A model generated the notes under the pieces. That model was not told the DNA's origin, did no database searches, and was given only the letters and a program-made list of their open reading frames with translations. A stretch of DNA of 64,000 nt from Arcobacter siniprincipis (GTDB lineage Bacteria; Campylobacterota; Campylobacteria; Campylobacterales; Arcobacteraceae), in the NCBI RefSeq assembly GCF_048571125.1, contig NZ_CP182343.1, forward strand, positions 2,108,001-2,172,000, given 5' to 3'. Shown here one piece after another: positions 1-8,623 of the stretch; position 1 is the first letter of the stretch, and each line of letters begins with the position of its first letter. The translations under genes were made by a program, and so were the position numbers.

Positions 1-138
1 ACCTATAACAAAAATAAACAAACATGAAATACCAACCCAAGTCATAGTAAGATCAGGGTTTACTTGTGCTTCTCCTCCACCACTAGATGCAAAAGATGCA
101 ACAGTAAGTAAAAGTAATGACACCAAAACTTTTAACAT
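1..138 (-). CDS. 5' end of probable NhaD-type Na+/H+ antiporter (partial)
   Basis: The first 46 codons of a gene run off the left edge of the window. A signal-like N-terminus (MLKVLVSLLLLTVASFASS) is followed by a glycine-rich stretch and the start of a membrane helix (DLTMTWVGISCLFIFVIG). This opening resembles NhaD-family sodium/proton antiporters of Arcobacter relatives, but too little is visible to be certain. The ATG overlaps the nadB stop by one base (TAATG), and AAGGAG sits just upstream, so it is probably translated from the nadB transcript. Confidence 0.5.
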   Translation of the reverse strand, partial: MLKVLVSLLLLTVASFASSGGGEAQVNPDLTMTWVGISCLFIFVIG

Positions 139-1589
139 TAATTCTCCTTAATAAAATGTGCACCCAACGATTCTTTTCGTCCAAGGGCACTAGTTAATAT
201 AGATTTTGCCGTAAGCAATCTTAAAAACAACAGCCTACCAACATCTTCTTTTAAAAATATTTCTATTTGATTTAAAGCAGTGCGTAAATCTGACTCATTT
301 CGTACAATAGACGCACTTTCCCACATAAGTTTTCTTAATAAATCTTTTATATCTTTATCGATAATTTTATTTCTTATATGGGTATTTATTTTTTTATCAT
401 ATGATTTTGAATCTATTTCGAAGTGATTTTTCATACTATGCTCAACTGCAATTTTTGAGAAAACAATTCCTTCTAATAAAGAGTTTGAAGCCAATCTATT
501 TGCCCCGTGAACACCAGTACAAGCACATTCACCTATTGCATATAGGTTTTTCATACCTTCTACTTGTGCATCTAGATTTGTAGGAATTCCTCCCATTGTA
601 TAATGAAAAGCAGGAGAAATTGGAACTTTTTCAAATGGAAGTTCAAAACCTAGATCTTTTAGGTTTGCATATATATTTGGGAATCTTTTTTTGAAAAATT
701 CTTTTTCAAAGTTTTTAAAAGAGAGAAATACACCTTTGCCAGTTTTTGTAGCATAATCAAATATTGCACGACTTACAATATCCCTTGGTGCTAACTCTCC
801 ATCTTCATGGTATTCAAATAAAAATCTTTTATCATCATCATCAACTATATGTGCACCCTCACCTCTTAAAGCTTCACTTAAAAGTGGTTTTCTAGCAAAG
901 TGAGTTCCCCTTACAACCGTTGGATGGAATTGAATCATCTCCATATCTTTTAGTGAAATACCTTTTTCCAAACATATACCTTGTAACTCACCAGATATTG
1001 AAGTTGAATTTGTATGATATTTATATAAAGAACCTACTCCTCCACTTGCTATTATTGTATTATGGGCATAGGCAACTTTTTCTTCTGTCTCATTTACAAA
1101 GTATTGAACTCCATAACAAACATCATCTTTGATAAGTAAATCACTTACAACAACATTTGTAACTAGTTCATGGGGAAAGTGTTCTATTAAGAACATATGT
1201 ATCATTCTTCCTGTTGCATCACCATCTGCATGTAAAATTCTACTTCTACTATGGGCTGCTTCTTTTGTAAGTGCAATTTGTCCTTTTGCATTTAAGTCAA
1301 CTTTTAAACCAGCTTTTATCATGTCATTTACTGCTTCATTTGACTTTTCACTTAGAAGTTTTACAGCAGCTTGATTATTATGATGAACACCCGCATTTAA
1401 AGTATCTTCTATGTGAGCTGGGATATCTTCCCTATCAACAGCAAAAGCAACACCACCTTGAGCCCAAAAAGTATTGCACTCCCAAGGAGATTTTTTAGAC
1501 AACAAAAGTACTTTTTTATCTTTAGGAATAAGTCTTGCTGCATTTAAACCAGCAACCCCAGAGCCTATAATTACATAATCATAGATCAC
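138..1589 (-). CDS. nadB: L-aspartate oxidase
   Basis: NadB oxidises L-aspartate to iminoaspartate with FAD in the cytoplasm, the first step of de novo NAD synthesis (NadA and NadC follow and are not in this window). The protein has the N-terminal FAD-binding signature GSGVAGLNAA (residues 9-18), an HSRSRILHADGDATG motif and HGANRLASNSLLEG near the C-terminus, all typical of the family. At 483 aa it is a little short for a family of about 500-540 aa. Translation starts at GTG (1587-1589); the nearby ATGs are out of frame, and AGAGG lies about 10 nt upstream. The GTG overlaps the stop of the small lipoprotein gene upstream, so the two are probably coupled. Confidence 0.95.
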   Translation of the reverse strand: MIYDYVIIGSGVAGLNAARLIPKDKKVLLLSKKSPWECNTFWAQGGVAFAVDREDIPAHIEDTLNAGVHHNNQAAVKLLSEKSNEAVNDMIKAGLKVDLNAKGQIALTKEAAHSRSRILHADGDATGRMIHMFLIEHFPHELVTNVVVSDLLIKDDVCYGVQYFVNETEEKVAYAHNTIIASGGVGSLYKYHTNSTSISGELQGICLEKGISLKDMEMIQFHPTVVRGTHFARKPLLSEALRGEGAHIVDDDDKRFLFEYHEDGELAPRDIVSRAIFDYATKTGKGVFLSFKNFEKEFFKKRFPNIYANLKDLGFELPFEKVPISPAFHYTMGGIPTNLDAQVEGMKNLYAIGECACTGVHGANRLASNSLLEGIVFSKIAVEHSMKNHFEIDSKSYDKKINTHIRNKIIDKDIKDLLRKLMWESASIVRNESDLRTALNQIEIFLKEDVGRLLFLRLLTAKSILTSALGRKESLGAHFIKEN

Positions 1590-1714
1590 TTCTTAATTAC
1601 CTCTTTTGTATTGTCAACATACTTAGGAGCAGCCTTAAAACCACATCCTGACAAACTTAATAAAAATAGTGTTATAATGATTGCATGAAAAATGCTAGCG
1701 AAATTCTTACTCAT
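1586..1714 (-). CDS. LptM-like tiny lipoprotein (42 aa)
   Basis: This is a short gene. It begins at ATG (1712-1714) with AGGA 11 nt upstream and encodes a signal helix ending in a lipobox (LSLSGC, Cys24), then GFKAAPKYVDNTKEVIKK. The pattern LSGCG-x-K close to the Cys recalls the YifL/LptM family of tiny lipoproteins that help mature the LPS translocon, though the usual GPL that follows is replaced by AAP. Its TGA overlaps the nadB GTG, so it heads the nadB transcript. Its first 30 nt overlap the 5' end of the divergent DciA-like gene. The assignment rests on the lipobox and size; the function is inferred. Confidence 0.6.
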   Translation of the reverse strand: MSKNFASIFHAIIITLFLLSLSGCGFKAAPKYVDNTKEVIKK

Positions 1715-2101
1715 TTGAAATATTATCCTGAATTTAAAAAAATTAATACCAATATTACAATAGAAAGATTAATTAAGTCCTTACCTCTAAAACTAAATAA
1801 AGGCATAAAATTTGGTTATATAAAAAACCAAACTCTTTTTTTCGTATTAAAACATCCTGTTTATAAAATGGAGTTTGAGTATAACAAGAGTTTGATAAAA
1901 TCACTTTTAAAAAAAGCAAATATTGCAAATGTAAATGACATAAAATTTTTCGTAACCAATGTTATTGAAAAAAAAGAAGAAGTAAAAAAGGATGAAGATT
2001 TTTACAAAGAGCGTTCTTATGGTATCTTTGAAAACTTTTGTGAAAATGAAGATTTACGAAAGAAATTTGAAGATATTAGAAAGATAATTAAAAAGTCTTA
2101 A
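1685..2101 (+). CDS. DUF721 / DciA-like protein
   Basis: A 138-aa protein with the DUF721 layout: an N-terminal helical part, then a central strand-rich segment (FGYIKNQTLFFVLKHPVYKMEFEYN) followed by a helix (KSLIKSLLKKA). DciA proteins of this family load or stimulate the replicative helicase DnaB in bacteria that lack DnaC. The C-terminal third is charged (KKEEVKKDEDF). The match is by pattern, so the DciA role is an inference. The gene is convergent with the downstream metallopeptidase gene (14-nt overlap of 3' ends), and its 5' end overlaps the antisense tiny lipoprotein gene. Confidence 0.6.
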   Translation: MKNASEILTHLKYYPEFKKINTNITIERLIKSLPLKLNKGIKFGYIKNQTLFFVLKHPVYKMEFEYNKSLIKSLLKKANIANVNDIKFFVTNVIEKKEEVKKDEDFYKERSYGIFENFCENEDLRKKFEDIRKIIKKS

Positions 2102-2675
2102 GTACTTTTTCGCAATTTTTATACTCAGGGCAGTATATTTCCACCAAATCCCAAAACTTTTTAGAGTGATTTTTATGTTTTATATGAGCCAATTCATGAA
2201 TTACAACATATTCTATGACATTTGCTGGAAACTTTAGTAAGTTTAAATTTAAATTTATAGTGTTGTCATAAGAGCAAGAACCCCATCTTGACTTGTTGTT
2301 TCTATATTTAATATTTTTGGGGAAAAGTTGCATAATTTCTGCTTGATTATTTACTATTGGAGTTATGATTGAAGAGGCTTTACTTTTATAAAAAGTAATT
2401 AAATCAAAATCAGTAAAATCTTTTTTTTCAAAAGCTTCACCCAAATAATAAAATTTATCAGCAGAAATTTTTGTCGATTTTTTATTCAAATGCTTTAATA
2501 TCCACATTTCTTTTCTCTTAATCAAATCTTTTGCTTCATCTACGGAGAAGTATTTATTAGCTGTAATTTGAATAGAATTATTCTCTATTATTCTTAAATA
2601 ACAATGTCTTACATTTCTTTTATTTATTAATTTTGCATCTACTTCTTTTTCCTGCAATAAAACTTTAAATTTCAA
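2088..2675 (-). CDS. YgjP-like M48-type zinc metallopeptidase domain protein
   Basis: A 195-aa cytoplasmic protein with the DUF45/YgjP arrangement: an N-terminal strand-rich part, NNKSRWGSCSYDNTINLNLNLL in the middle, then the zinc site HELAHIKHKNHSKKFW. The RWGSC and HExxH-x(n)-H motifs are diagnostic. The open frame extends to 2885, but that would overlap the aspC start region. The preferred start is TTG at 2673-2675, preceded by AAGGA with good spacing. Substrates of this family are poorly known; related proteins sit with type I restriction systems or alone, and here it stands alone, divergent from aspC. Confidence 0.85.
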   Translation of the reverse strand: MKFKVLLQEKEVDAKLINKRNVRHCYLRIIENNSIQITANKYFSVDEAKDLIKRKEMWILKHLNKKSTKISADKFYYLGEAFEKKDFTDFDLITFYKSKASSIITPIVNNQAEIMQLFPKNIKYRNNKSRWGSCSYDNTINLNLNLLKFPANVIEYVVIHELAHIKHKNHSKKFWDLVEIYCPEYKNCEKVLKTF

Positions 2676-2754
2676 TATTATCCTTAAGTATTTTTTTGAT
2701 AAAATCCGACAACTATTATATTCAAATATAATAAAAAATACATTGAGGAAAATA

Positions 2755-3927
2755 ATGAAAATTGCAAAAAGAATGGAGAACCTATCTCCGTCGGTTACAA
2801 TGGCTATTACTGCTTTAGGAAGAGAGCTTAAAGCACAAGGTAAAGACATTCTAAGTTTTAGTGCTGGTGAACCAGATTTTGACACGCCTGATATAGTAAA
2901 ACAAGCAGCAATAAAAGCGATTCAAAATGGTCATACTAAGTATACGGCTGTTGAGGGTATCACAGAAACTAAAAAAGCAATCATTAATAAACTAAAAAAA
3001 GACCATGGATTAAATTATACTTTAGATGAAATAATAATCTCAAATGGAGCAAAACACTCTTTATTTAATCTTTTTCAAGTATTAATTGAAGAAGGTGATG
3101 AAGTTATTATTCCTTCGCCTTATTGGGTAACTTATCCAGAACAAGTTAAATTTTCAGATGGAGTACCTGTTTTTATTGAGACAGATGATACTACAAGTTT
3201 TAAAGTAACTGCTGATCAAATAAAAGAAGCTATTACTCCTAAAACAAAAGTGTTATTATTAAATACTCCTTCAAATCCAACAGGAGCTGTTTATACTAAA
3301 GAAGAATTAACTGCTATTGGAAAAGTTTTAGAAGGTACTGATATTTTAGTTCTTTCTGATGAAATGTATGAAAAAATTATATATGATGGGAAAAAGTTTT
3401 GTACAGCAGCTGAAGTAAGTGAAGATATGTTCCAAAGAACAATTACTATCAATGGACTTAGTAAAGCAGTTGCTATGACTGGTTGGAGATTTGGATATCT
3501 TGCAACTCCACAAAAAAACTTAGTAAAAGCTATGATAAAACTTCAAGGTCAAGTTACATCAAATGTAAACTCAATCACTCAATATGCTGCAATTCCTGCA
3601 CTTGAAGGTGAAGCTGATGATACAATCGAAATCATGAGAAAAGAGTTTGAAAAAAGAAGAGATATAGCTGTTGAAAGATTTAATGCTATTAAAGGGATCA
3701 CTTGTCTTAAACCAGATGGTGCTTTTTATCTGTTTATAAATATCAAAGAACTTACATTTGATTCTATGAAGTTTTGTTCAGATTTATTAGCAGAAAAAGG
3801 TGTAGCAGTGGTGCCAGGTCTTGCATTTGGCACAGAAGGATATTTTAGATTTTCTTTTGCTACAGATTTAGATTCTATTTTAAAAGGTATCACAAGAATA
3901 GAAGAGTTCGTAAACGAGAACTACTAA
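2755..3927 (+). CDS. aspC: Class I aspartate aminotransferase
   Basis: This PLP enzyme interconverts aspartate/2-oxoglutarate and oxaloacetate/glutamate. The 390-aa product shows the class I fold signatures: SAGEPDFDTPD near the N-terminus, the NTPSNPTGAVY loop, and the PLP-lysine segment INGLSKAVAMTGWRFGY. The ATG at 2755 is chosen because GAGGAA lies 5 nt upstream; an in-frame TTG at 2743 overlaps that ribosome binding site and is unlikely. The CDF transporter gene starts 4 nt after its stop, suggesting one transcript. Confidence 0.93.
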   Translation: MKIAKRMENLSPSVTMAITALGRELKAQGKDILSFSAGEPDFDTPDIVKQAAIKAIQNGHTKYTAVEGITETKKAIINKLKKDHGLNYTLDEIIISNGAKHSLFNLFQVLIEEGDEVIIPSPYWVTYPEQVKFSDGVPVFIETDDTTSFKVTADQIKEAITPKTKVLLLNTPSNPTGAVYTKEELTAIGKVLEGTDILVLSDEMYEKIIYDGKKFCTAAEVSEDMFQRTITINGLSKAVAMTGWRFGYLATPQKNLVKAMIKLQGQVTSNVNSITQYAAIPALEGEADDTIEIMRKEFEKRRDIAVERFNAIKGITCLKPDGAFYLFINIKELTFDSMKFCSDLLAEKGVAVVPGLAFGTEGYFRFSFATDLDSILKGITRIEEFVNENY

Positions 3928-3931
3928 TATT

Positions 3932-4828
3932 ATGTCTCCACAAAGGAAAGCAACCGTTATATCATCTAGCGTTGCAGCAATTCTTACACTAATAAAATTA
4001 GCTGTAGGAATTGCAAGTGGATCTGTGGCAGTTTTAGCTTCTGCTGTTGATTCAATCTTAGATATGTTTGTATCTGTTTTTAACTACTTTGCTATTTCAA
4101 ATGCAGAAAAACCAGCTGATAAATATTTCAATTATGGAAGAGGGAAAATTGAAGCCCTAGCTTCCGTTATTGAAGGTACAATTATCACTCTATCTGGATT
4201 TTTTTTATTATATCAAGCCATTGAAAAAACTATAACAGGAGAAGTTTCAAAGTACTTAGAAGAGTCTTTAACTGTGATGATAATTTCTTTAATTATCACT
4301 ACATCTTTAGTTATTTATCTTAATTATATAGCTAAAAAAACAAATAACATGGTTATAAAAGCTGATTCTTTACACTATAAAACAGATGTATATACAAATG
4401 TTGCAGTATTGTTATCTTTAGTTTTAGTTAAATTTACTGGATATGAAATAATTGATATATTTATTGGTGCTTCAATTTCATTATATATCATATATTCGGC
4501 CTACGAACTAATCCAAAATGGAGTATTAGTATTATTAGATAAAGCTGTTTCTCAAAAAATAGTAAAAAAAATTGAAAATATTTTTATTGCAGAAGAGAGG
4601 GTAAATAATCATCATCTACTTAAAACAAGAGAAGTTGGAAACAAAATATTTGTTGAAGTTCATTTAGTATTTGATTGTCTTATTACTTTAATGGAAGCAC
4701 ATAAAATTTCAGATAAAATAGAAAATAAAATTAGAAAAATTGATAAAAAGAAAAAATGGGTTATCAACATACACATGGATCCATATGATGATTTTGATTC
4801 AAATGACGAAGGGAATGAGTTACATTAA
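3932..4828 (+). CDS. Cation diffusion facilitator (FieF-like) metal efflux protein
   Basis: A 298-aa inner-membrane metal/proton antiporter of the CDF family (Zn2+, Fe2+ or Mn2+ export). It has six predicted helices, the first metal site pair in VLASAVDSILDMF (DxxxD) and the second in HYKTDVYTN (HxxxD), then a cytosolic C-terminal domain ending in NIHMDPYDDF, where His and Asp could bind regulatory metal. It follows aspC with a 4-nt gap and precedes the cyclase gene by 14 nt. The metal cannot be told from sequence alone. Confidence 0.9.
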   Translation: MSPQRKATVISSSVAAILTLIKLAVGIASGSVAVLASAVDSILDMFVSVFNYFAISNAEKPADKYFNYGRGKIEALASVIEGTIITLSGFFLLYQAIEKTITGEVSKYLEESLTVMIISLIITTSLVIYLNYIAKKTNNMVIKADSLHYKTDVYTNVAVLLSLVLVKFTGYEIIDIFIGASISLYIIYSAYELIQNGVLVLLDKAVSQKIVKKIENIFIAEERVNNHHLLKTREVGNKIFVEVHLVFDCLITLMEAHKISDKIENKIRKIDKKKKWVINIHMDPYDDFDSNDEGNELH

Positions 4829-4842
4829 TGTAAACAAATATA

Positions 4843-7017
4843 ATGAAAAATAAAATTATAAAAAAAGTATTATTATACTCTTCTATCTCGATAATTCTTT
4901 CTTTATTTTTATCCTTTACATATATTTTCTTTCCACAATTACCTCAAACTTTTGATAATAGCTTAAGAGATACTCTTTTTAAAATAAGAGGAGAAATCCC
5001 AAATAATGATAATGTATTTATTGTAGATATTGATGAAAAATCCATACAAACTTTAGGGCAATGGCCTTGGTCTAGAAATAAAATAGCTAAAATCTTAGAA
5101 AACCTTACAAACGCAGGGATTGGACTCATCGCCTTTGATGTTGTTTTTGCTGAAAGTGATAGAAGTTCCCCTAAAAGAATTTTGGAAAAGTACAATATAA
5201 AAAGAGATGATGTTCCTGATTATGATGAAATATTTGCAAAGACTATTGCAACTACACCTACAATCTTAGGTTATCAATTTGAATTAGAAAAAAACAATAA
5301 ACACATAAGTAAAAAAGCGCCCTCTATCCCTGCCATATTTGTAGAGAAAAACAAAAATCCTGATGAAAACTATCTAATCAAAGCAACAGGAACTATTTTA
5401 AATATTCCTATGGTTCAAGATAATGCATACTCAAGTGGTTTTTTTAATAATGTTCCAGATGAATCAGGAATCATAAGAAGTGTACCCTTAATCATCTCAT
5501 ATAATGATATTATTTACTCTTCACTTGCTTTAGAAGTAATAAGAGTAATTACTGATACAAAAAGAGTTATCATAAATTATGACGAAGATGGTGTTGAAAG
5601 TGTAAAATTAAATGACATAACAATTCCAACAGATAGACACGGAAGAATATTAGTAAACTTTAGAGGTAAAGAAAAAAGTTTTAAATATATCTCTGCCCTT
5701 GACATATATAATAATAAATTTGATAAAAAATTTATTGAAGGCAAAGTAGCATTAGTTGGAACTTCTGCAGCTGGATTACTAGATCTTCGAGCTACTCCTT
5801 TTGAATCTGTTTATCCGGGAGTTGAAGTTCATGCAAATGTTATTGATAATATTTTAACTGGTGATTTTATTTTCAAAGCATCATGGATGGATGGAGTAAA
5901 TTTAGTATTAATTTTTACTCTATCTTTAATAGTTACACTTGCAATCACATTTACACCGTTTTGGTATAACCCATTTATTACAATAGCATTTTTAGCAACT
6001 ACAGTATATGCTTCATATTATTCCTTATTTACTAAAGGTTTAGTATTTAATATATTTTACCCCATTCTTACTATAAGTACAGCAGCTATAATTGCTACCT
6101 TACTTGATTACTTTTTTGAGATAAGACAAGAAGAAGCTATCAAGAAAAAATTTGCTTCTAAAGTATCAAAAGATGTAATGGATAACTTACTTAAGAACAT
6201 GGATGACAGTGGTTTTCAAGCTATGGAAAAAGAAGTTACAGTATTTTTTAGTGATGTAAGAGGTTTCACTCAAATATCAGAAAAGATGGGAGATGCCAAA
6301 AATTTAATTAAATATTTAAATCAATATATGGAACCTATGAGTAATATAATTACAAAATACCAAGGAACTATTGATAAATATATTGGTGATGCTATCATGG
6401 CATATTGGAATGCCCCTGGAAATGTGGAAAATCACCCAGATAAAGCTGTTCTTGCAGCACTTGAACAAATAGCTCACCTAGAACCTTTAAATAAAGAGTA
6501 CGACAAAGAAAACAAACCTCATATCGATATAGGAATTGGTCTAAATACAGGTATGGCAATTGTAGGAGAGATGGGAAGTAGTGGAAGAAGTGATTATACT
6601 GTTATTGGAGATGCCATAAATCTTGGTGCAAGATTAGAATCCCTATGTAAATTTTATAACTCAAAACTAAATATCTCAAACTTTACAAAAGATGCTTTAA
6701 AAGAAGAGTATATCTTTAGGTTTTTAGATTTAGTAACAGTAAAAGGTAAAATAGAACCCGTAGAAATTTGGCAAGTATATGGAAAAGGTCAAGTACAAGG
6801 GGCACAAAAAGAAGAGTTAGAAAAACACCATGAAGCAATTGAACTGTATAAAAACTCACAATTTAAAGAGGCTTTAGTGATTTTTGAAGAGTTAGAAAAT
6901 AGTGAGATAAAAACTAATAATAATATCTATAAAATCTATATCCAAAGATGTACAGAGTTTGTAAAACACCCACCAGAAAACTTCATTGGAGTTTACGAGC
7001 ACACAACTAAAGGCTAA
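4843..7017 (+). CDS. CHASE2-domain class III adenylate/guanylate cyclase
   Basis: A 724-aa membrane receptor cyclase. An N-terminal helix (about 10-30) leads into an extracytoplasmic CHASE2 domain (VFIVDIDEKSIQTLGQWPWSR), three closely spaced helices (about 350-425), and a class III cyclase domain with the metal aspartates in FFSDVRGFT and IGDAIMAYW and the conserved YTVIGDAINLGARLE. The C-terminal 70 residues look TPR-like. It probably makes cAMP or cGMP in response to an unknown periplasmic signal. It appears to be the last gene of the aspC transcript. Confidence 0.9.
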   Translation: MKNKIIKKVLLYSSISIILSLFLSFTYIFFPQLPQTFDNSLRDTLFKIRGEIPNNDNVFIVDIDEKSIQTLGQWPWSRNKIAKILENLTNAGIGLIAFDVVFAESDRSSPKRILEKYNIKRDDVPDYDEIFAKTIATTPTILGYQFELEKNNKHISKKAPSIPAIFVEKNKNPDENYLIKATGTILNIPMVQDNAYSSGFFNNVPDESGIIRSVPLIISYNDIIYSSLALEVIRVITDTKRVIINYDEDGVESVKLNDITIPTDRHGRILVNFRGKEKSFKYISALDIYNNKFDKKFIEGKVALVGTSAAGLLDLRATPFESVYPGVEVHANVIDNILTGDFIFKASWMDGVNLVLIFTLSLIVTLAITFTPFWYNPFITIAFLATTVYASYYSLFTKGLVFNIFYPILTISTAAIIATLLDYFFEIRQEEAIKKKFASKVSKDVMDNLLKNMDDSGFQAMEKEVTVFFSDVRGFTQISEKMGDAKNLIKYLNQYMEPMSNIITKYQGTIDKYIGDAIMAYWNAPGNVENHPDKAVLAALEQIAHLEPLNKEYDKENKPHIDIGIGLNTGMAIVGEMGSSGRSDYTVIGDAINLGARLESLCKFYNSKLNISNFTKDALKEEYIFRFLDLVTVKGKIEPVEIWQVYGKGQVQGAQKEELEKHHEAIELYKNSQFKEALVIFEELENSEIKTNNNIYKIYIQRCTEFVKHPPENFIGVYEHTTKG

Positions 7018-7066
7018 ATTTTTAATTTCTTATCAATTTTGTTATACTAAATAAAAAGGATAAAAA

Positions 7067-7219
7067 ATGAAGATATTTATAACATTGATCTATGTTGTTA
7101 TGTTTATAATAGCCTTTATTTTAAGTCTTTCTAGTGTGAGATATTTTATTACTATGTGGAAGTATAAAAATAGAAAGAAAGATGGAAGTGAAGATAAGGA
7201 TTTTAAAAAGTTTGATTAA
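7067..7219 (+). CDS. Small single-helix membrane protein (50 aa)
   Basis: A 50-aa ORF starts at ATG with AAAAAGGA just upstream. Residues 2-22 form one hydrophobic helix (IFITLIYVVMFIIAFILSL), followed by a strongly charged tail (KYKNRKKDGSEDKDFKK). A TATACT hexamer at 7043-7048 could be a -10, although the leader would be very short. I do not recognise the family. Its position 49 nt after the cyclase gene suggests a small accessory membrane protein. Confidence 0.6.
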   Translation: MKIFITLIYVVMFIIAFILSLSSVRYFITMWKYKNRKKDGSEDKDFKKFD

Positions 7220-7225
7220 ACTTTT

Positions 7226-7849
7226 TTATGACCATAATTGCAATTTTGGTAAGTGAGAAACTGCTTTTAAAATATCTGTTTTAGAGATAATTCCAATTAA
7301 AATATCATCATCAACGACAGGAATAGCATCAAGTTTATAGTCAATCATAACTTTAGCCACTCTTCTTATATCAGAAATTGGATCTGTTGTTATAACTTCA
7401 GGTAAAAATATATCCTCTAATGTTCTATTTAATATTGCAGTTGAATTATCCATATCAGCCATCAAAAGGTTTAGTATTATTTTTTTACTTATCAAGCCTA
7501 TTATTTTTCTCTCAGTTGAGATTACGGGTATTTGCATTACTCCATACTCTTTTAAAAGGTTATATGCTTCTTCTATACTTGCTTTTGTATCAATAGTAAA
7601 TACATCTTTTGTCATGATATCTTTTACTTGGTAAATAGGTTCAGATGTATCCATATTTGCTATTTTTTTATAGGAGTTTATTCGTTCATCATTGTTTTTA
7701 GAGTTCTTTCTTTTGTGAGAGAAATACTCAACAATTTCATCATCTGGTTTAAATTTTGCATCAGTTGATTTATCGATTGGTTTAACTTTGTATAAATTAT
7801 CAGCTGTAGTTTGAACACCTACTATTCCATTTTCATATATTGTAAACAT
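7226..7849 (-). CDS. Tandem CBS-domain protein
   Basis: A 207-aa cytosolic protein. After an about 70-residue N-terminal region of no recognised type it carries two CBS domains: the first begins VKDIMTKDVFTIDTKASIEEA and the second LPEVITTDPISDIRRVAKVM and ends VVDDDILIGIISKTDIL. CBS pairs bind adenine nucleotides and normally regulate another protein. No partner domain is attached. The start at 7849 is supported by AAAAGGAAATACA upstream. Confidence 0.85.
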   Translation of the reverse strand: MFTIYENGIVGVQTTADNLYKVKPIDKSTDAKFKPDDEIVEYFSHKRKNSKNNDERINSYKKIANMDTSEPIYQVKDIMTKDVFTIDTKASIEEAYNLLKEYGVMQIPVISTERKIIGLISKKIILNLLMADMDNSTAILNRTLEDIFLPEVITTDPISDIRRVAKVMIDYKLDAIPVVDDDILIGIISKTDILKAVSHLPKLQLWS

Positions 7850-7920
7850 TGTATTTCCTTTTGAAAGTTATTAATTGTAACATCATTTAGAGATTAAATA
7901 CAAATTATTTAATAAAAACT

Positions 7921-7952
7921 TTATCATGAAGACCGAAAGGTGTTCATGATAA
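7921..7952 (-). terminator. Rho-independent terminator of the PIN gene
   Basis: A near-perfect inverted repeat with arms TTATCATGAA and TTCATGATAA is extended inward to a GAAA tetraloop with one mismatch. It lies directly after the stop of the PIN gene and is followed on the minus strand by AGTTTTTATT, as expected for an intrinsic terminator. Confidence 0.75.
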
Positions 7953-7953
7953 T

Positions 7954-8475
7954 TTACTTAAATAAAGAACCTTCATCTATTATCTTTCTAAATTTCTCTT
8001 TTGTCCAAATTAAATTATAATATACATGTTCACTATATTGAATTGCTTTATTATAAGATTTTTCATCTTTTGATATAAATAAAGCTCTTACTTTATTTAT
8101 ACAGACATCTTTAAATATTTTATTATCACTTGTCATAAAAATTGCATTATTTATCTTTGATAACAAAGCAATAAATCTATCATTTCTATGTTTTTCTGAT
8201 GTATTATTTATAAAGTCATCATATTCATTTGAATAAAAAGAACCTTGCCCAAAACTTAATGCATTTGGGTTATCAGCAAAACCAAAAAAACCAATTCTTT
8301 TAAATTCTATTTCTGATAATTTATTTATAAGTTTTTCTTTTTTAGAATTTAAAATTTCATTCTTAACATAAGTTGGAACCCAAATTTCAATATCTAGGTT
8401 TTCAAAAAAACTTTTTGTCAAACCTAATTCAGAACAATAATCTATTATATTTGAATCAATAACTAATCTATTCAT
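7954..8475 (-). CDS. Orphan PIN-like domain protein
   Basis: A 173-aa protein with a PIN nuclease-like acidic pattern: Asp7 in VIDSN, Glu40 in YVKNEIL, and later RNDRFIALLSKINNAIFMTSDNKIF with the usual aspartates. PIN proteins are often RNases of VapC-type toxin-antitoxin systems, but no antitoxin-sized gene lies next to it, and the hairpin behind it shows it is transcribed alone. The assignment is by motif and moderately sure; activity is unknown. Confidence 0.6.
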   Translation of the reverse strand: MNRLVIDSNIIDYCSELGLTKSFFENLDIEIWVPTYVKNEILNSKKEKLINKLSEIEFKRIGFFGFADNPNALSFGQGSFYSNEYDDFINNTSEKHRNDRFIALLSKINNAIFMTSDNKIFKDVCINKVRALFISKDEKSYNKAIQYSEHVYYNLIWTKEKFRKIIDEGSLFK

Positions 8476-8623
8476 TAATATTATTTCCTATCTTTATTTA
8501 ATTATAACCAATAAGTTTTAATGTAACTAATATCTCTATAAATATTAAAAGCAGGATATAACAGATATTTAGATACTATATCTACCCAAATTAATAAATA
8601 ATATATAGGATTTTAAAACTCAT

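Noticed and set aside
2743..2754. TTG start for aspC
   Set aside because: It lies within the Shine-Dalgarno of the ATG at 2755.
2676..2885. N-terminal extension of the metallopeptidase ORF
   Set aside because: It would overlap the aspC start and its RBS; the residues do not belong to the family, and a TTG with AAGGA at 2675 is better.
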